This document shows positions 56,250 to 64,000 of a stretch of 64,000 nt of DNA, in pieces. A program made the position numbers and the translations under genes. Below the pieces are notes generated by a model. The model did not search any database. It saw only the letters and a program-made list of their open reading frames with translations, and had not been told where the DNA came from. Every line of letters begins with the position of its first letter. Position 1 is the stretch's first letter. Origin of the DNA: Alteribacter lacisalsi (GTDB lineage Bacteria > Bacillota > Bacilli > Bacillales > Salisediminibacteriaceae); contig NZ_PDOF01000002.1 of NCBI RefSeq assembly GCF_003226345.1, positions 1 to 64,000 on the forward strand. The letters are read 5' to 3'.

Positions 56250-56576
56250 TTGGGTCACGATATTCATGGTATTAACAAATCAGGTCAGGAAGTCGCTTAT
56301 GCACGCTTCAGCATGTGGAATCACAATTCCACAATCCTTTACAACGTCCTGGATGCAAGCCAGTACCATGCAGGTGTGAGCGGATGTGGGGAGCGTACGA
56401 CTTTTTCGAGACGCGAAATCGAAAGAGCCATGTCCGCCTTTATCAATCTCGATAAAAATGATATTCCTTCAAGAAGTGATTTCCTGAACTGGGATCAGCA
56501 GCAGGTCTCGGATTTTCTGGAGAACTGCTTAAAATCAGCTAGAAAGGAAGGCAGTGTCGACGTTTATTTTGGCTGA
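56250..56576 (+). CDS. conserved hypothetical protein, 108 aa
   Basis: TTG start after TAGGAGG, 8 nt. Sequence begins MGHDIHGINKSGQEVAYARF and contains MWNHNSTILYNVLDASQYHA and LNWDQQQVSDFLENCLKSAR. Soluble, several His and Cys residues (GVSGCGERTT). I do not recognise it, though similar short proteins occur beside phage and mobile genes. Single gene. Confidence 0.72.
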   Translation: MGHDIHGINKSGQEVAYARFSMWNHNSTILYNVLDASQYHAGVSGCGERTTFSRREIERAMSAFINLDKNDIPSRSDFLNWDQQQVSDFLENCLKSARKEGSVDVYFG

Positions 56577-56737
56577 CAAACGCTTCGGTTTTATCCCCTC
56601 GCAGACCATCCTTTTTAAGCCCTTATAAACTTTTCCCCCGGCAGACATAAAAATTTATGAATTCCTTTACCGCCCTTACTCCCAGCCAATATGATATAAT
56701 TTTAAACACAAAATCCTTGTTCTGTGAGGTGAACTCG

Positions 56738-56998
56738 TTGACTACCTTTAGTCATAAGACTAAAAAAGAGCTCCTCAACGCATTGTAAGAACAGTCTTCT
56801 GCTATGTTTATGGTTGAGGGGAAACTCGTTTCAGTGGAGATGGAGGACAGTGGTTCAAGTAATGAAAAAACAGATGATCCCATCGAGGAAATAAAGAATC
56901 GTCCTGAGCTGAAAAAGTCGCTTCAACATTACATGGACAACCCTGAAATGAAGCGTTATACAGTGGATGAAATAAAAAGGAAGCGACATGGAAGGTGA
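56738..56998 (+). pseudogene. antitoxin-like ORF with an in-frame stop
   Basis: TTG 56738 after GAGGTG starts MTTFSHKTKKELLNAL, then TAA (56786-56788), and the same frame continues EQSSAMFMVEGKLVSVEMED... to 56998. The end, DNPEMKRYTVDEIKRKRHGR, is basic, as in antitoxin tails, and overlaps the toxin-like gene by 11 bp. An internal ATG at 56804 has no good ribosome site but could be used by re-initiation after the TAA. TATAAT at 56695-56700 is a likely -10. Confidence 0.55.
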
Positions 56999-57380
56999 CG
57001 ATAAAGGTCGTTTTGATGCTTTTTTCACAGAGGAATTTGACACGTGTTTAGACAACATTCACAATTTCTTTGCGGAGCAGGGGACGGAAGTACTGGGCTG
57101 GTGGCTAAAAAAAGAAATTGAGGTCATAGACTACATTGATTCGCTCCTTTCTCTATTTCCATTTTCAGGTCTTGCGGTAATCGACGGTCCTTTTGCAGGT
57201 TTTCGCAGAATTTACTATGGAAAAAGCAATCACCTGATGTTAAATTACATTATCTATTATTTCGTACATGAACGTGACGGCAGGGTTGATCTCGTCACGA
57301 TCCTGCCCTCACGAACGAATAGAGAACGATACAAACGTTATACCAAAGAGGAAGGTATCCTTTATTCAACTATTCACTAA
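56988..57380 (+). CDS. ParE/RelE-type toxin-like protein, 130 aa
   Basis: The layout (FFTEEFDTCLDNIHNFFAEQ helix, then IDGPFAGFRRIYYGKSNHL, then IIYYFVHERDGRVDLVTILP strands) fits the helix pair plus beta-sheet of ParE/RelE proteins, with arginines before the sheet end. It is longer than most at its N terminus. The start overlaps the antitoxin-like ORF, as usual in such pairs. Toxicity is not shown. Confidence 0.6.
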   Translation: MEGDDKGRFDAFFTEEFDTCLDNIHNFFAEQGTEVLGWWLKKEIEVIDYIDSLLSLFPFSGLAVIDGPFAGFRRIYYGKSNHLMLNYIIYYFVHERDGRVDLVTILPSRTNRERYKRYTKEEGILYSTIH

Positions 57381-57401
57381 TGCACACATTCGTTTTCCCT
57401 T

Positions 57402-57439
57402 GCCTCATCGATCTCTCCAGACATCGGTGAGGCTTTTTG
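57402..57439 (+). terminator. terminator of the toxin-like pair
   Basis: GCCTCA-CGAT / ATCG-TGAGGC stem then TTTTTG, 22 bp after the stop. Confidence 0.85.
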
Positions 57440-57546
57440 TTTTTGTGCGTGCAGGAAGTTAAGTTCGAACGATTGGGATATTTTTATTTACTTACCCACA
57501 AATAGATGAGCTTGTTACAATTTAGGTAATACTCGGCTGAAGTGAC

Positions 57547-57573
57547 GTGGGGACGGTTCTCGTTTTGCATTTT
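57547..57573 (+). repeat. 27-bp repeat, copy 1
   Basis: GTGGGGACGGTTCTCGTTTT and a GCATTTT tail; the second copy is at 63875-63901 with two differences. This motif reminds me of sequences left beside REP-type or IS200-like tyrosine transposases, but no transposase is here. Confidence 0.55.
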
Positions 57574-57634
57574 CATCTCCCGCAGATGAGTAGGCGCAAG
57601 ATTTGTGAAGACACATAAAAGAAGAGGAGAAAAC

Positions 57635-58180
57635 ATGAATCCAGTCAGCCATCATATAGAATACCGTGAATTTGATCCTGCAGCAGACCGTATCGACCAG
57701 CTGACACAAGTTCTTAACTTAGCGTACAAACAGTTGGCAGACATGGGCCTTTATTATGTCGCCGCGTCTCAGGGCAGTGATGTCACATTAAAGCGGATCC
57801 AGCATGCCCGCTGCTTTATTGCTGTTGCCGATGGCGGCATCATCGGCACCATTTCCTATTACAAACCGGGAACCAAAACTGACTGCCGGTGGTACAGTCA
57901 GCCAGGTGTCGGCGTGGTCGGGCAGTTTGGGATTCTTCCTTCCTGGCAGGGCAGCGGAGTGGGGGGGACCCTTCTGGAAATGGCAGAACGTGCAGCGGAA
58001 AAATCAGGCGCTTGTGAATTGGCGCTGGACACAGCCGAAACGGCCGATCACCTGATCGACTATTATCAGAAGCGAGGGTATCGCTTTGTCGCCCAAACCA
58101 ACTGGGAGGCGACAAACTACCGCAGTGTCATTTTAAGTAAGAAGCTGCGGGATTTTCATAATGGCTCTGTTAAAGATTAA
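57635..58180 (+). CDS. GNAT family acetyltransferase, 3' end from a MITE
   Basis: 181 aa. Acetyl-CoA loop: VVGQFGILPSWQGSGVGGTLLEMAER near residues 93-118, then ALDTAETADHLIDYYQKRGY near 131-150, a normal GNAT end. Substrate unknown. ATG 57635 follows AGAGGAG; the earlier frame start at 57605 is not needed. The last five codons (GSVKD) and the TAA come from the left end of MITE 3, so the native C terminus has been replaced. Confidence 0.87.
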   Translation: MNPVSHHIEYREFDPAADRIDQLTQVLNLAYKQLADMGLYYVAASQGSDVTLKRIQHARCFIAVADGGIIGTISYYKPGTKTDCRWYSQPGVGVVGQFGILPSWQGSGVGGTLLEMAERAAEKSGACELALDTAETADHLIDYYQKRGYRFVAQTNWEATNYRSVILSKKLRDFHNGSVKD

Positions 58181-58337
58181 TGTTGATATTTTGCTTTCGT
58201 GGATTGAAGCGAACGCGCGACGCTCGGAACAGAGCCGGCTGAAGACCCCGCAGGACGTTTTTCCCGAGGAAGCTGAAGCGGTGCCCGCGGAAAGGGAGCG
58301 CAGTGAGCAGAAATCAACAACAGACTTTAACAGAGCC
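58163..58337. mobile_element. MITE copy 3, inserted into the GNAT gene end
   Basis: 175 bp, ends GGCTCTGTTAAAG and CTTTAACAGAGCC inverted, flanked by a perfect 8-bp duplication TTCATAAT (58155-58162 and 58338-58345). Central core GAAGACCCCGCAGG, TTTTTCCCGAGGAAGCTGA, GCCCGCGGAAAGGGAGCGCA as in copy 2. Confidence 0.92.
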
Positions 58338-58351
58338 TTCATAATAATCAC

Positions 58352-58384
58352 AGAGAGGGGCAGGAGGCCTCTCTTTTTTTTTTT
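58352..58384 (+). terminator. GNAT gene terminator, displaced by the MITE
   Basis: AGAGAGG/CCTCTCT stem followed by eleven or more T, right after the MITE duplication. Confidence 0.85.
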
Positions 58385-58580
58385 GTGAGAGTACGTTCCA
58401 AGAAGGACTTGGAGAATCTTTCCGGCATCCCCCGGGAAGCAGCCGGAAAAAGTATGTGTTATAAAACATCAACTATGAGAGAATAATAGATAGTAATATT
58501 TCCGTGAGGCGGGTATTGGCCCGCGAAAGAACACCGCATATTATTATTTTTAAAAAATAGTTGTTAGGAGTCAGATACTT

Positions 58581-60245
58581 ATGAAGGTTAAAAATCATCA
58601 AGCTGCCATATATGCCCTTGGCGGCATGGGCGAGATCGGGAAAAACATGTATGCCATTCAATTTCAGGATGAGATTATCATTGTCGACGCAGGGGTGAAG
58701 TTTCCCGGGGACGAACTGCTGGGCATTGATCTGGTGATCCCTGATTTTACTTACCTGGTCAGGAATGCGGATAAGATTAAAGGCCTGTTCATTACCCACG
58801 GGCACCTGGATCATATCGGAGGCATAGCCTATCTGCTGCGTGAGATCAATATTCCTGTATACGGCGGGAAGCTTGCTCTGGGGCTGCTTCGAAGCCAGCT
58901 CGAGGAACATGGTCTGCTGAGATCGGCGAAGCTGAGGGAAATTGGCGAAGACGATATCGTAAAATTCAATAAGACGTCCGTTTCCTTCTTCAGAACAACT
59001 CACAGCATCCCGGATTCGTATGGCGTTGTGGTGAAAACACCACCTGGAAATATCGTGCATACAGGGGATTTCAAATTTGATTTTACGCCGGTTGGCGAAC
59101 CTGCAAACCTGACAAGAATGGCCGCACTTGGAGATGAGGGCGTTCTTTGTCTCCTTTCCGACAGTACGAACAGTGAAGTGCCCGGGTTTACGATGTCCGA
59201 GCGCAAAGTCGGCCAGAGTATCGATCAGATCTTCCAGGCCGTTGAAGGAAGGATTATCTTCGCTACTTTTGCCTCAAATATTTACCGCCTGCAGCAGGCC
59301 GTGGAGTCTGCTGTTAAACACGGCAGAAAAGTGGCGGTTTTTGGCAGGAGTATGGAAAAGGCCGTGGATCTGGCACTCGATTTAGGGTACATCAATGTCC
59401 CGAAAGAGACTTTTATCGATTCCCGCGAGTTATCCAAATTGTCCGATGACAGAGTAGCCATTCTCTGCACAGGCAGTCAGGGAGAACCGATGGCAGCTCT
59501 TTCGCGGATTGCCTACGGAACCCACCGGCAGATACAGATCCACCCGGGGGATACGGTTGTGTTTTCCTCTTCCCCGATTCCCGGAAACGCACTGAGTGTG
59601 AGTAAAACTATTGACCAGCTGTATCGTGCGGGAGCCGAGGTGATTCACGGGCCGCTGAATGATATTCATACCTCAGGCCACGGTGGACAGGAAGAACAGA
59701 AATTAATGCTGAGCTTAATGAAGCCGAAGTACTTCCTGCCTATCCATGGCGAATACCGGATGCTCAAGCAGCACGTGAAATTAGCAGTGGACTGCGGTGT
59801 AGAGGAAGAAAACTGCTTTGTGATGGACAACGGTGATGTGCTCGCCATTGAAGAAAAAGAAGCCGTGGTGTCTGGGAAAATTCCTGCCGGTTCCGTTAAT
59901 ATTGACGGGAAAGGGATCGGAGATATCGGCAACATTGTGATCCGGGATAGAAGGATTCTTTCCGAGGAAGGGCTCGTCGTGGTTGTTGTAACGTTAAACC
60001 TCAAGGAGTTTAAGATCACATCCGGGCCGGACATTATCTCCCGGGGATTCGTGTACATGCGGGAATCAGGAGAGCTGATCAATAAAGCCCAGCAGCTGCT
60101 TTCCAGTCACCTGAATGAACTGATGAACAATAAAACAAGCCAGTGGTCGGAAATTAAAAATGAAATTACAGACCTCCTTGGACCGTTTTTATATGAAAAA
60201 ACAAAGCGGAGACCGATGATTCTGCCAATCATTATGGAAGTATAA
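58581..60245 (+). CDS. rnjA: ribonuclease J
   Basis: 554-aa beta-CASP metallo-beta-lactamase RNase with endo- and 5'-3' exonuclease activity, central to mRNA decay and rRNA maturation. Metal motif [10 protein letters not shown] near residue 73, later [12 protein letters not shown] near 158; beta-CASP motifs LLSDSTN near 186, FATFASN near 227 and SGHGG near 363. Length fits RNase J1 better than J2. In B. subtilis rnjA follows rpoY (ykzG), which is absent here, so this may be an extra copy. RBS TTAGGAG. TTGGCC-N17-TATTAT (about 58516-58544) could be its promoter. Confidence 0.92.
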   Translation: MKVKNHQAAIYALGGMGEIGKNMYAIQFQDEIIIVDAGVKFPGDELLGIDLVIPDFTYLVRNADKIKGLFITHGHLDHIGGIAYLLREINIPVYGGKLALGLLRSQLEEHGLLRSAKLREIGEDDIVKFNKTSVSFFRTTHSIPDSYGVVVKTPPGNIVHTGDFKFDFTPVGEPANLTRMAALGDEGVLCLLSDSTNSEVPGFTMSERKVGQSIDQIFQAVEGRIIFATFASNIYRLQQAVESAVKHGRKVAVFGRSMEKAVDLALDLGYINVPKETFIDSRELSKLSDDRVAILCTGSQGEPMAALSRIAYGTHRQIQIHPGDTVVFSSSPIPGNALSVSKTIDQLYRAGAEVIHGPLNDIHTSGHGGQEEQKLMLSLMKPKYFLPIHGEYRMLKQHVKLAVDCGVEEENCFVMDNGDVLAIEEKEAVVSGKIPAGSVNIDGKGIGDIGNIVIRDRRILSEEGLVVVVVTLNLKEFKITSGPDIISRGFVYMRESGELINKAQQLLSSHLNELMNNKTSQWSEIKNEITDLLGPFLYEKTKRRPMILPIIMEV

Positions 60246-60268
60246 CGGCGGAGCTGAATTCCCGAGCG

Positions 60269-60311
60269 AAAAAAACAGGCTGTTGAGAATGGACTCAACA
60301 GCCTGTTTTTG
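60269..60311 (+). terminator. rnj terminator
   Basis: AAAAACAGGCTGTTGAG/CTCAACAGCCTGTTTTT, 17-bp stem, 24 bp after the stop. Confidence 0.95.
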
Positions 60312-60460
60312 TATTTGGGTTCAGAAGTTTTACCGTTTCAAATATGCAATACCATAGATGAAGGAGCCGGGCATTCATTTTTCCCGACTCCTTTTTTCAT
60401 CCGGCAAGTGAGCAGAGGCAGAAGGAACACGTATGAATGAATAGGGAAACCACACCGATT

Positions 60461-60521
60461 CAGCCTGCTTCACACTGAGCAGGGTGACCGTCGCCAGGAT
60501 GAGCACCCTTCCAGGAAGCAG
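60461..60521 (-). pseudogene. copied 3' fragment of an EamA transporter gene
   Basis: CAGCCTGCTTCACACTGAGC and what follows match the 3' end of the EamA gene at 62908-62967 at most positions. On the minus strand it reads LLPGRVLILATVTLLSVKQA, against LLGMVLILMTVTVLSVKQA in the intact gene. There is no start and no stop at the equivalent place. A separate hairpin followed by T (60360-60398) lies just before it. Confidence 0.7.
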
Positions 60522-60580
60522 AAGAGGGTCGGGCATTAAACCAATTCATTAGCTTAAAACCCTCGCTATATATAGCAAAA

Positions 60581-60625
60581 ACAAAACACCCCAAAAGTTA
60601 GATTTTAACTCTAATTTTTGGGGTT
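60581..60625 (-). terminator. terminator of the collagen-like gene
   Basis: CCCCAAAA-TTAGA / TCTAA-TTTTGGGG stem; on the minus strand it exits into TGTTTTGTTTTT. Confidence 0.85.
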
Positions 60626-60676
60626 TACCTCAAGCCTTAGAGGTTTGAGTAGGTTCTCAACAATCTGAAATTCAGT

Positions 60677-62548
60677 TTATGTTAAGTTATTCAGAATGGT
60701 CTTGGCCCCTACCAGGGTAGAGCCGGAGTTGACGAAGTAATAATTTGATTCGGCATCAATGACAAGAGGACCGGTCCAAGTGATATTGAAAAACTGGGAA
60801 TTGAAAACTCCTGTAGGCGGAACATCTGCTATTGCACTAGTAACCGTCACATTACCTCGAATCTGCGAATTCTCAATATTGGAATACCCTGTGAAAATTA
60901 ACGCGCCATCAGTTCGTGAGTCGATTAATCGGTTCAAACGCAATCCAGGTTTATTGATGGTGTTTATCCTGCTGTTGTACATATACGTGTTAAGCTGTCC
61001 CAGCTGGGGATTGACAGGATCTCCTGCAATTGTGCCAAATACTCTGGTATTCAGTAACTGGAATTCTATCGTATTGAATGGATCAACAGGGTCTGTGTTC
61101 TGGAAGAGGATATTTCCGCTAATAATGGCGCCATCAGTGTAATTAGTATGCGTACTGACTGAGGTACCATTATTAAAGGTACCGATCACTGTCACTGAAC
61201 GGGCATCAAAAGAAGGCCCTTGGACTAAATAAACATTCTCAGCAGCCTGGCTCGATTGGATTGTGATGTTCCTTGGAGTGGAGGATTCAAAATTAGCTAA
61301 GTCAGCGTTCCCAAGTACCCACGGTCCTAATCCGAGAAGCTGAACATGTCTGGCAGGAGGTATGACGATATCTTCGTCAAAAACAGAATTTGCAGCAATT
61401 AAAATGAGTAAGCGGGCTCTCATGCCAAAGGTTTGAGCAAAAGGACTATTTGTTGCCGCAGTAATCGCAGCCTGTAAAGAATTAAATGGATCTGATGGGG
61501 TCCCGGTTCCCGGTCCTGGTGCACTGGAATCTGCCCAAATGACCGTGTCTTCTCCCCAGACGAATACTCCTGGTCCAGTAGGTCCAGTAGGCCCGGTCGG
61601 TCCAGTAGGGCCGGTCGGTCCAGTAGGGCCGGTCGGTCCAGTAGCGCCAGTAGGTCCAGTAGGCCCGGTCGGTCCAGTAGGGCCGGTCGGTCCAGTAGCG
61701 CCGGTCGGTCCAGTAGCGCCAGTCGGTCCAGTAGCGCCAGTCGGTCCAGTAGGGCCAGTCGGTCCAGTAGGGCCGGTCGGTCCAGTAGCGCCAATCGGTC
61801 CAGTAGCGCCAGTCGGTCCAGTAGCGCCAGTCGGTCCAGTAGGTCCGGTAGGTCCAGTAGGTCCGGTCGGTCCAGTAGCACCGGTAGGTCCAGTAGCACC
61901 GATAGGCCCAGTCGTCCCGGTAGGTCCAGTAGGTCCGGTAGGTCCAGTCGTCCCCGTAGGTCCAGTAGGTCCGGTCGGTCCAGTAGCACCGGTAGGTCCA
62001 GTAGCACCGATAGGCCCAGTCGTCCCGGTCGGTCCAGTAGCGCCAGTCGGTCCAGTAGGTCCAGTAGGTCCAGCTGTTCCTTCCACAGATAGAAGAGCTA
62101 CATCATCCACAAAAATATCAGCTGTCCCTGGTTGCGGCAGACTGTTTACGAGCACGAGTGCCTGTGTAGCGGCAAGTGGTGCTGCGCTGGTCGTCTGATA
62201 CACTTCCAGCCAGGTATCATTCAGGACGCTGGGAATTGTATCTGCTTGAATATTTGTTATTAATCCATATCCAAGAAAATTAAATCCGGCATCGTAATAG
62301 TTAACCGTAAGGGTTACAAGCGGACTGGGTAGATTTCCTGCCTTGGAGAGAGAAACAAAAAATTGGAAAGATTCACCTGGCTCTATAGAAATTGTCTGAA
62401 AGATAAAGGAATTTATAGTTCCACCAGCTAAGCGCGCCGAAAAGAAACCACTATGAGGAAACGTTGCAATAGCAGCACCAGTGCCAATCCATGGAGGTAA
62501 GCTCCCAGTCTCAAAACTGCCATTTATTATTCGGTTAGTTATAGTCAT
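60677..62548 (-). CDS. collagen-like (Gly-X-Y) surface protein
   Basis: 623 aa. N-terminal beta-rich domain (1-155: [31 protein letters not shown]), like NTTRR-F1 or carbohydrate-binding modules. Residues about 158-324 are pure Gly-X-Y triplets, mostly GPT and GAT, which form a collagen triple helix. The C-terminal 300 residues ([13 protein letters not shown]..., then [17 protein letters not shown]) resemble a beta-helix. Bacillus proteins of this plan coat the exosporium. RBS AAGGAGG. There is no signal peptide, as expected for mother-cell assembly. A sigma-K/E-like promoter lies upstream. Confidence 0.88.
   Translation of the reverse strand: MTITNRIINGSFETGSLPPWIGTGAAIATFPHSGFFSARLAGGTINSFIFQTISIEPGESFQFFVSLSKAGNLPSPLVTLTVNYYDAGFNFLGYGLITNIQADTIPSVLNDTWLEVYQTTSAAPLAATQALVLVNSLPQPGTADIFVDDVALLSVEGTAGPTGPTGPTGATGPTGTTGPIGATGPTGATGPTGPTGPTGTTGPTGPTGPTGTTGPIGATGPTGATGPTGPTGPTGPTGPTGATGPTGATGPIGATGPTGPTGPTGPTGPTGATGPTGATGPTGATGPTGPTGPTGPTGPTGATGPTGPTGPTGPTGPTGPTGPTGPGVFVWGEDTVIWADSSAPGPGTGTPSDPFNSLQAAITAATNSPFAQTFGMRARLLILIAANSVFDEDIVIPPARHVQLLGLGPWVLGNADLANFESSTPRNITIQSSQAAENVYLVQGPSFDARSVTVIGTFNNGTSVSTHTNYTDGAIISGNILFQNTDPVDPFNTIEFQLLNTRVFGTIAGDPVNPQLGQLNTYMYNSRINTINKPGLRLNRLIDSRTDGALIFTGYSNIENSQIRGNVTVTSAIADVPPTGVFNSQFFNITWTGPLVIDAESNYYFVNSGSTLVGAKTILNNLT
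61575..62075 (-). repeat. collagen-coding repeat tract
   Basis: About 500 bp of 9-bp units such as GGTCCAGTA and GCGCCAGTC (plus strand), combined into 18- and 27-bp higher-order repeats. The length is expected to vary between strains. Long ORFs on the other strand (VGPVGPV...) are artefacts of this tract. Confidence 0.9.
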
Positions 62549-62593
62549 GGTTATCCTCCTTTCCTGCGAATTTGCAATTTAAGTTGCACACCA

Positions 62594-62621
62594 TATCATA
62601 TGGAAAAGCTGTCAAGGTAGT
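62594..62621 (-). promoter_or_regulatory. candidate sigma-K/E promoter
   Basis: On the minus strand TACC, 14-15 nt, CATATGATA, fitting the sporulation pattern mACm...CATAnnnTA, 46-73 bp before the collagen-like ATG. Other readings (TTGACA in the same place) are possible. Nothing else is certain in 62622-62900, apart from a 25-codon ORF at about 62777 after GAGGAG. Confidence 0.35.
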
Positions 62622-62900
62622 GTTGGACAATCTGCACAGAGTGAGGATAATTAGTTACTTGTCTGGTTTGGCAATGTATTCCTGAGGCTGGAGTTTATAT
62701 CAATGAATGCTGCAGTATTGCCAGTGCAGACAACGATCCTTAAAGTATTTAGCCTTGTATCAGAGGAGTAATATCGTTGAAACGGAAAAAATGCCCACTC
62801 GAAGAGAGGGCATCAAGGGAGCTGTTTTCTGTTATAATCCTGGCACCATCATAGATTGCTTTGATGGTATCGACTTAATGAAAGATTAAAATACATTTCC

Positions 62901-63770
62901 CTACTCAGCCTGCTTCACACTTAGCACGGTGACCGTCATCAGGATGAGCACCATTCCAAGAAGCTGAACGAAGTTTAGATGATCTCCGAGGAGCAGAACG
63001 GCAAACAATGACGCGGTTACCGGCTCCACCATGGCGACCATTGAAGCCGTTGTTGGGGCAGTCTTTCGCATTCCAATCACATAAAAGATAAAGGAAATGC
63101 CTGCGCCCAGGGTCCCCAGTAAAAGCAGCCATCCGATGTCGTTCGACATGACGACTTCAGCGGCTTCATTTTTATCCATAATGAGAAAGAGAATGACAGA
63201 AAAGGCAAAAAAAGCGATGACCAGCGTAGGCTGCGGCCTTCCAATAGAGGAGGCATTTTTAAAACCGAAAATAAACAGTGCATAGCAAAGCCCTGCACCA
63301 AGCCCGGCGGCCACTCCCAGCATACTCACTGACACCTCGTCGGTGTTGTAGGCGCCTGTCAGGAGGATAATGCCCACAAGTACACCGGCGATGCATCCCC
63401 ATTTAAACCAGGTCGAACGTTCCATTCGCAGTATAAAAGAAATTAAAAGGACGAATACAGGTGCCGTGTACATTAGAGTGGCGGCTACAGCGACACTTGC
63501 AGCCTGGATCCCGAGAAAATAAAGCGAGAAATTTCCTGCGACACCAATACCGGCCAACAGGGACCATAAGTACAGTCGGGGGGAAAAAGTGAGGTTCTGC
63601 CTGAAACGAAACAAAAACCAGACCAGAAAACATACAAATCCAATCGCTCCCCGGTAAAATGAGATCACAATCGGATCCCAGCCATTTGACATTAAAATAT
63701 CGCCAATTCCTCCGCTGATGCCCCAGAAAATGGCGGCTAACATAACTAAACCTACACCAGAATATTTCAT
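62901..63770 (-). CDS. EamA/DMT family transporter
   Basis: 289 aa, ten membrane helices in two EamA halves. First half: YSGVGLVMLAAIFWGISGGI and PIVISFYRGAIGFVCFLVWF; second half: LGVAAGLGAGLCYALFIFGF and ASMVAMVEPVTASLFAVLLL. Likely exporter or importer of amino acids or other metabolites. ATG 63770 follows GGAGGGA; the upstream frame is not protein-like. A broken copy of its 3' end lies at 60461. Confidence 0.9.
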   Translation of the reverse strand: MKYSGVGLVMLAAIFWGISGGIGDILMSNGWDPIVISFYRGAIGFVCFLVWFLFRFRQNLTFSPRLYLWSLLAGIGVAGNFSLYFLGIQAASVAVAATLMYTAPVFVLLISFILRMERSTWFKWGCIAGVLVGIILLTGAYNTDEVSVSMLGVAAGLGAGLCYALFIFGFKNASSIGRPQPTLVIAFFAFSVILFLIMDKNEAAEVVMSNDIGWLLLLGTLGAGISFIFYVIGMRKTAPTTASMVAMVEPVTASLFAVLLLGDHLNFVQLLGMVLILMTVTVLSVKQAE

Positions 63771-63874
63771 GGCGTCCCTCCTGAAAAAACAATTGTATGA
63801 TTTGCTGGAAATTATAAATGACAGTCTTTGGGTTTTCCCCGTCATCATCATAACTAACCATGATTTTCTGGAAT

Positions 63875-63901
63875 GTGGGGACGGTTCTTGTTTTACATTT
63901 T
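63875..63901 (+). repeat. 27-bp repeat, copy 2
   Basis: GTGGGGACGGTTCTTGTTTT and ACATTTT. Same motif as at 57547-57573. The last 100 bp of the window after it hold nothing I can identify. Confidence 0.55.
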
Positions 63902-64000
63902 GCACCCAGCATTTTAAGAGATAGAGGTTATAGTGCAAAACCATGTGTGAAGAGAAAATATGAATCATATAGAAAATCCTTTAGCCGGAATGTGCGTTTT

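Noticed and set aside
61539-62198. Plus-strand 219-codon ORF rich in VGPVGP
   Set aside because: Complement of the collagen triplets; no start site, and the opposite frame has clear N- and C-terminal domains.
62707-62889. 60-codon ORF upstream of the collagen-like gene
   Set aside because: No ribosome site and unusual composition; a 25-codon frame after GAGGAG at about 62777 is better placed but too short to support.

Overview
The window looks like a chromosomal segment of a Gram-positive, low-to-mid GC Bacillaceae species. Evidence: AGGAGG ribosome sites with frequent GTG/TTG starts, a CIRCE-controlled groESL, a SAM-I riboswitch, a Pho box, a Rex-type operator, a YteA-type protein and an exosporium-like collagen protein. 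Very acidic extracytoplasmic lipoproteins (PhnD-, amino-acid-binding, transglutaminase- and S41-type) suggest a halophilic or haloalkaliphilic lifestyle. This is inference; the species cannot be fixed from the sequence alone.

Layout. 1-170: 3' end of an rRNA operon (5S and terminator). 0.4-9.6 kb: ilvD, a quinone-oxidoreductase-like enzyme, a small ORF and tandem terminators ahead of an ABC-F protein coupled to an aminoglycoside 3-N-acetyltransferase-like gene, then a LytTR regulator fused to a degenerate ABC ATPase next to an ABC-2 exporter. 9.8-16.3 kb: TetR regulator, alpha/beta hydrolase, Pho-box-controlled phnDCE, a trans-sulfuration PLP enzyme. 16.5-20.2 kb: conserved thiL-tsaE-tsaB-rimI-tsaD operon, followed directly by a dense DnaA-box cluster. 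21-27 kb: a large membrane protein, an amine oxidase and a YdiF-like ABC-F. 27-36.5 kb: transglutaminase-like lipoprotein, a polar amino-acid ABC importer, small membrane proteins (one with an in-frame amber codon), DUF418, MazG, DUF4188 and PadR. 36.6-37.8 kb: moaC and rex. 38-45.4 kb: lytic transglycosylase, MFS exporter, methyltransferase, PepSY, DJ-1/PfpI, S41 protease and VOC genes. 45.8-49.3 kb: ydiK, ydiL, groES, groEL. 49.5-64 kb: YteA-like protein, Ltp-type coiled-coil lipoprotein, M14-like peptidase, S-box-controlled osmC-symporter operon, toxin-antitoxin-like pair, GNAT, RNase J, collagen-like protein and an EamA transporter.

The order thiL-tsaE-tsaB-rimI-tsaD ... ydiF ... moaC-rex ... 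ydiK-ydiL-groES-groEL matches, from memory, the Bacillus subtilis ydi-groE neighbourhood. Many accessory genes and repeats have been inserted between the conserved blocks.

Repeats are a main feature. Three copies of a short inverted-repeat element (MITE) have 8-bp target duplications; one lies between a SAM riboswitch and its genes and one supplies a stop codon. Two families of longer intergenic repeats (A and B) usually occur together, and one composite separates groES from groEL. Two unrelated arrays have a 20-21 bp period. Decay is also visible: a cohesin-like remnant, a copied EamA 3' fragment, an amber-interrupted membrane protein and an antitoxin ORF with an early stop.
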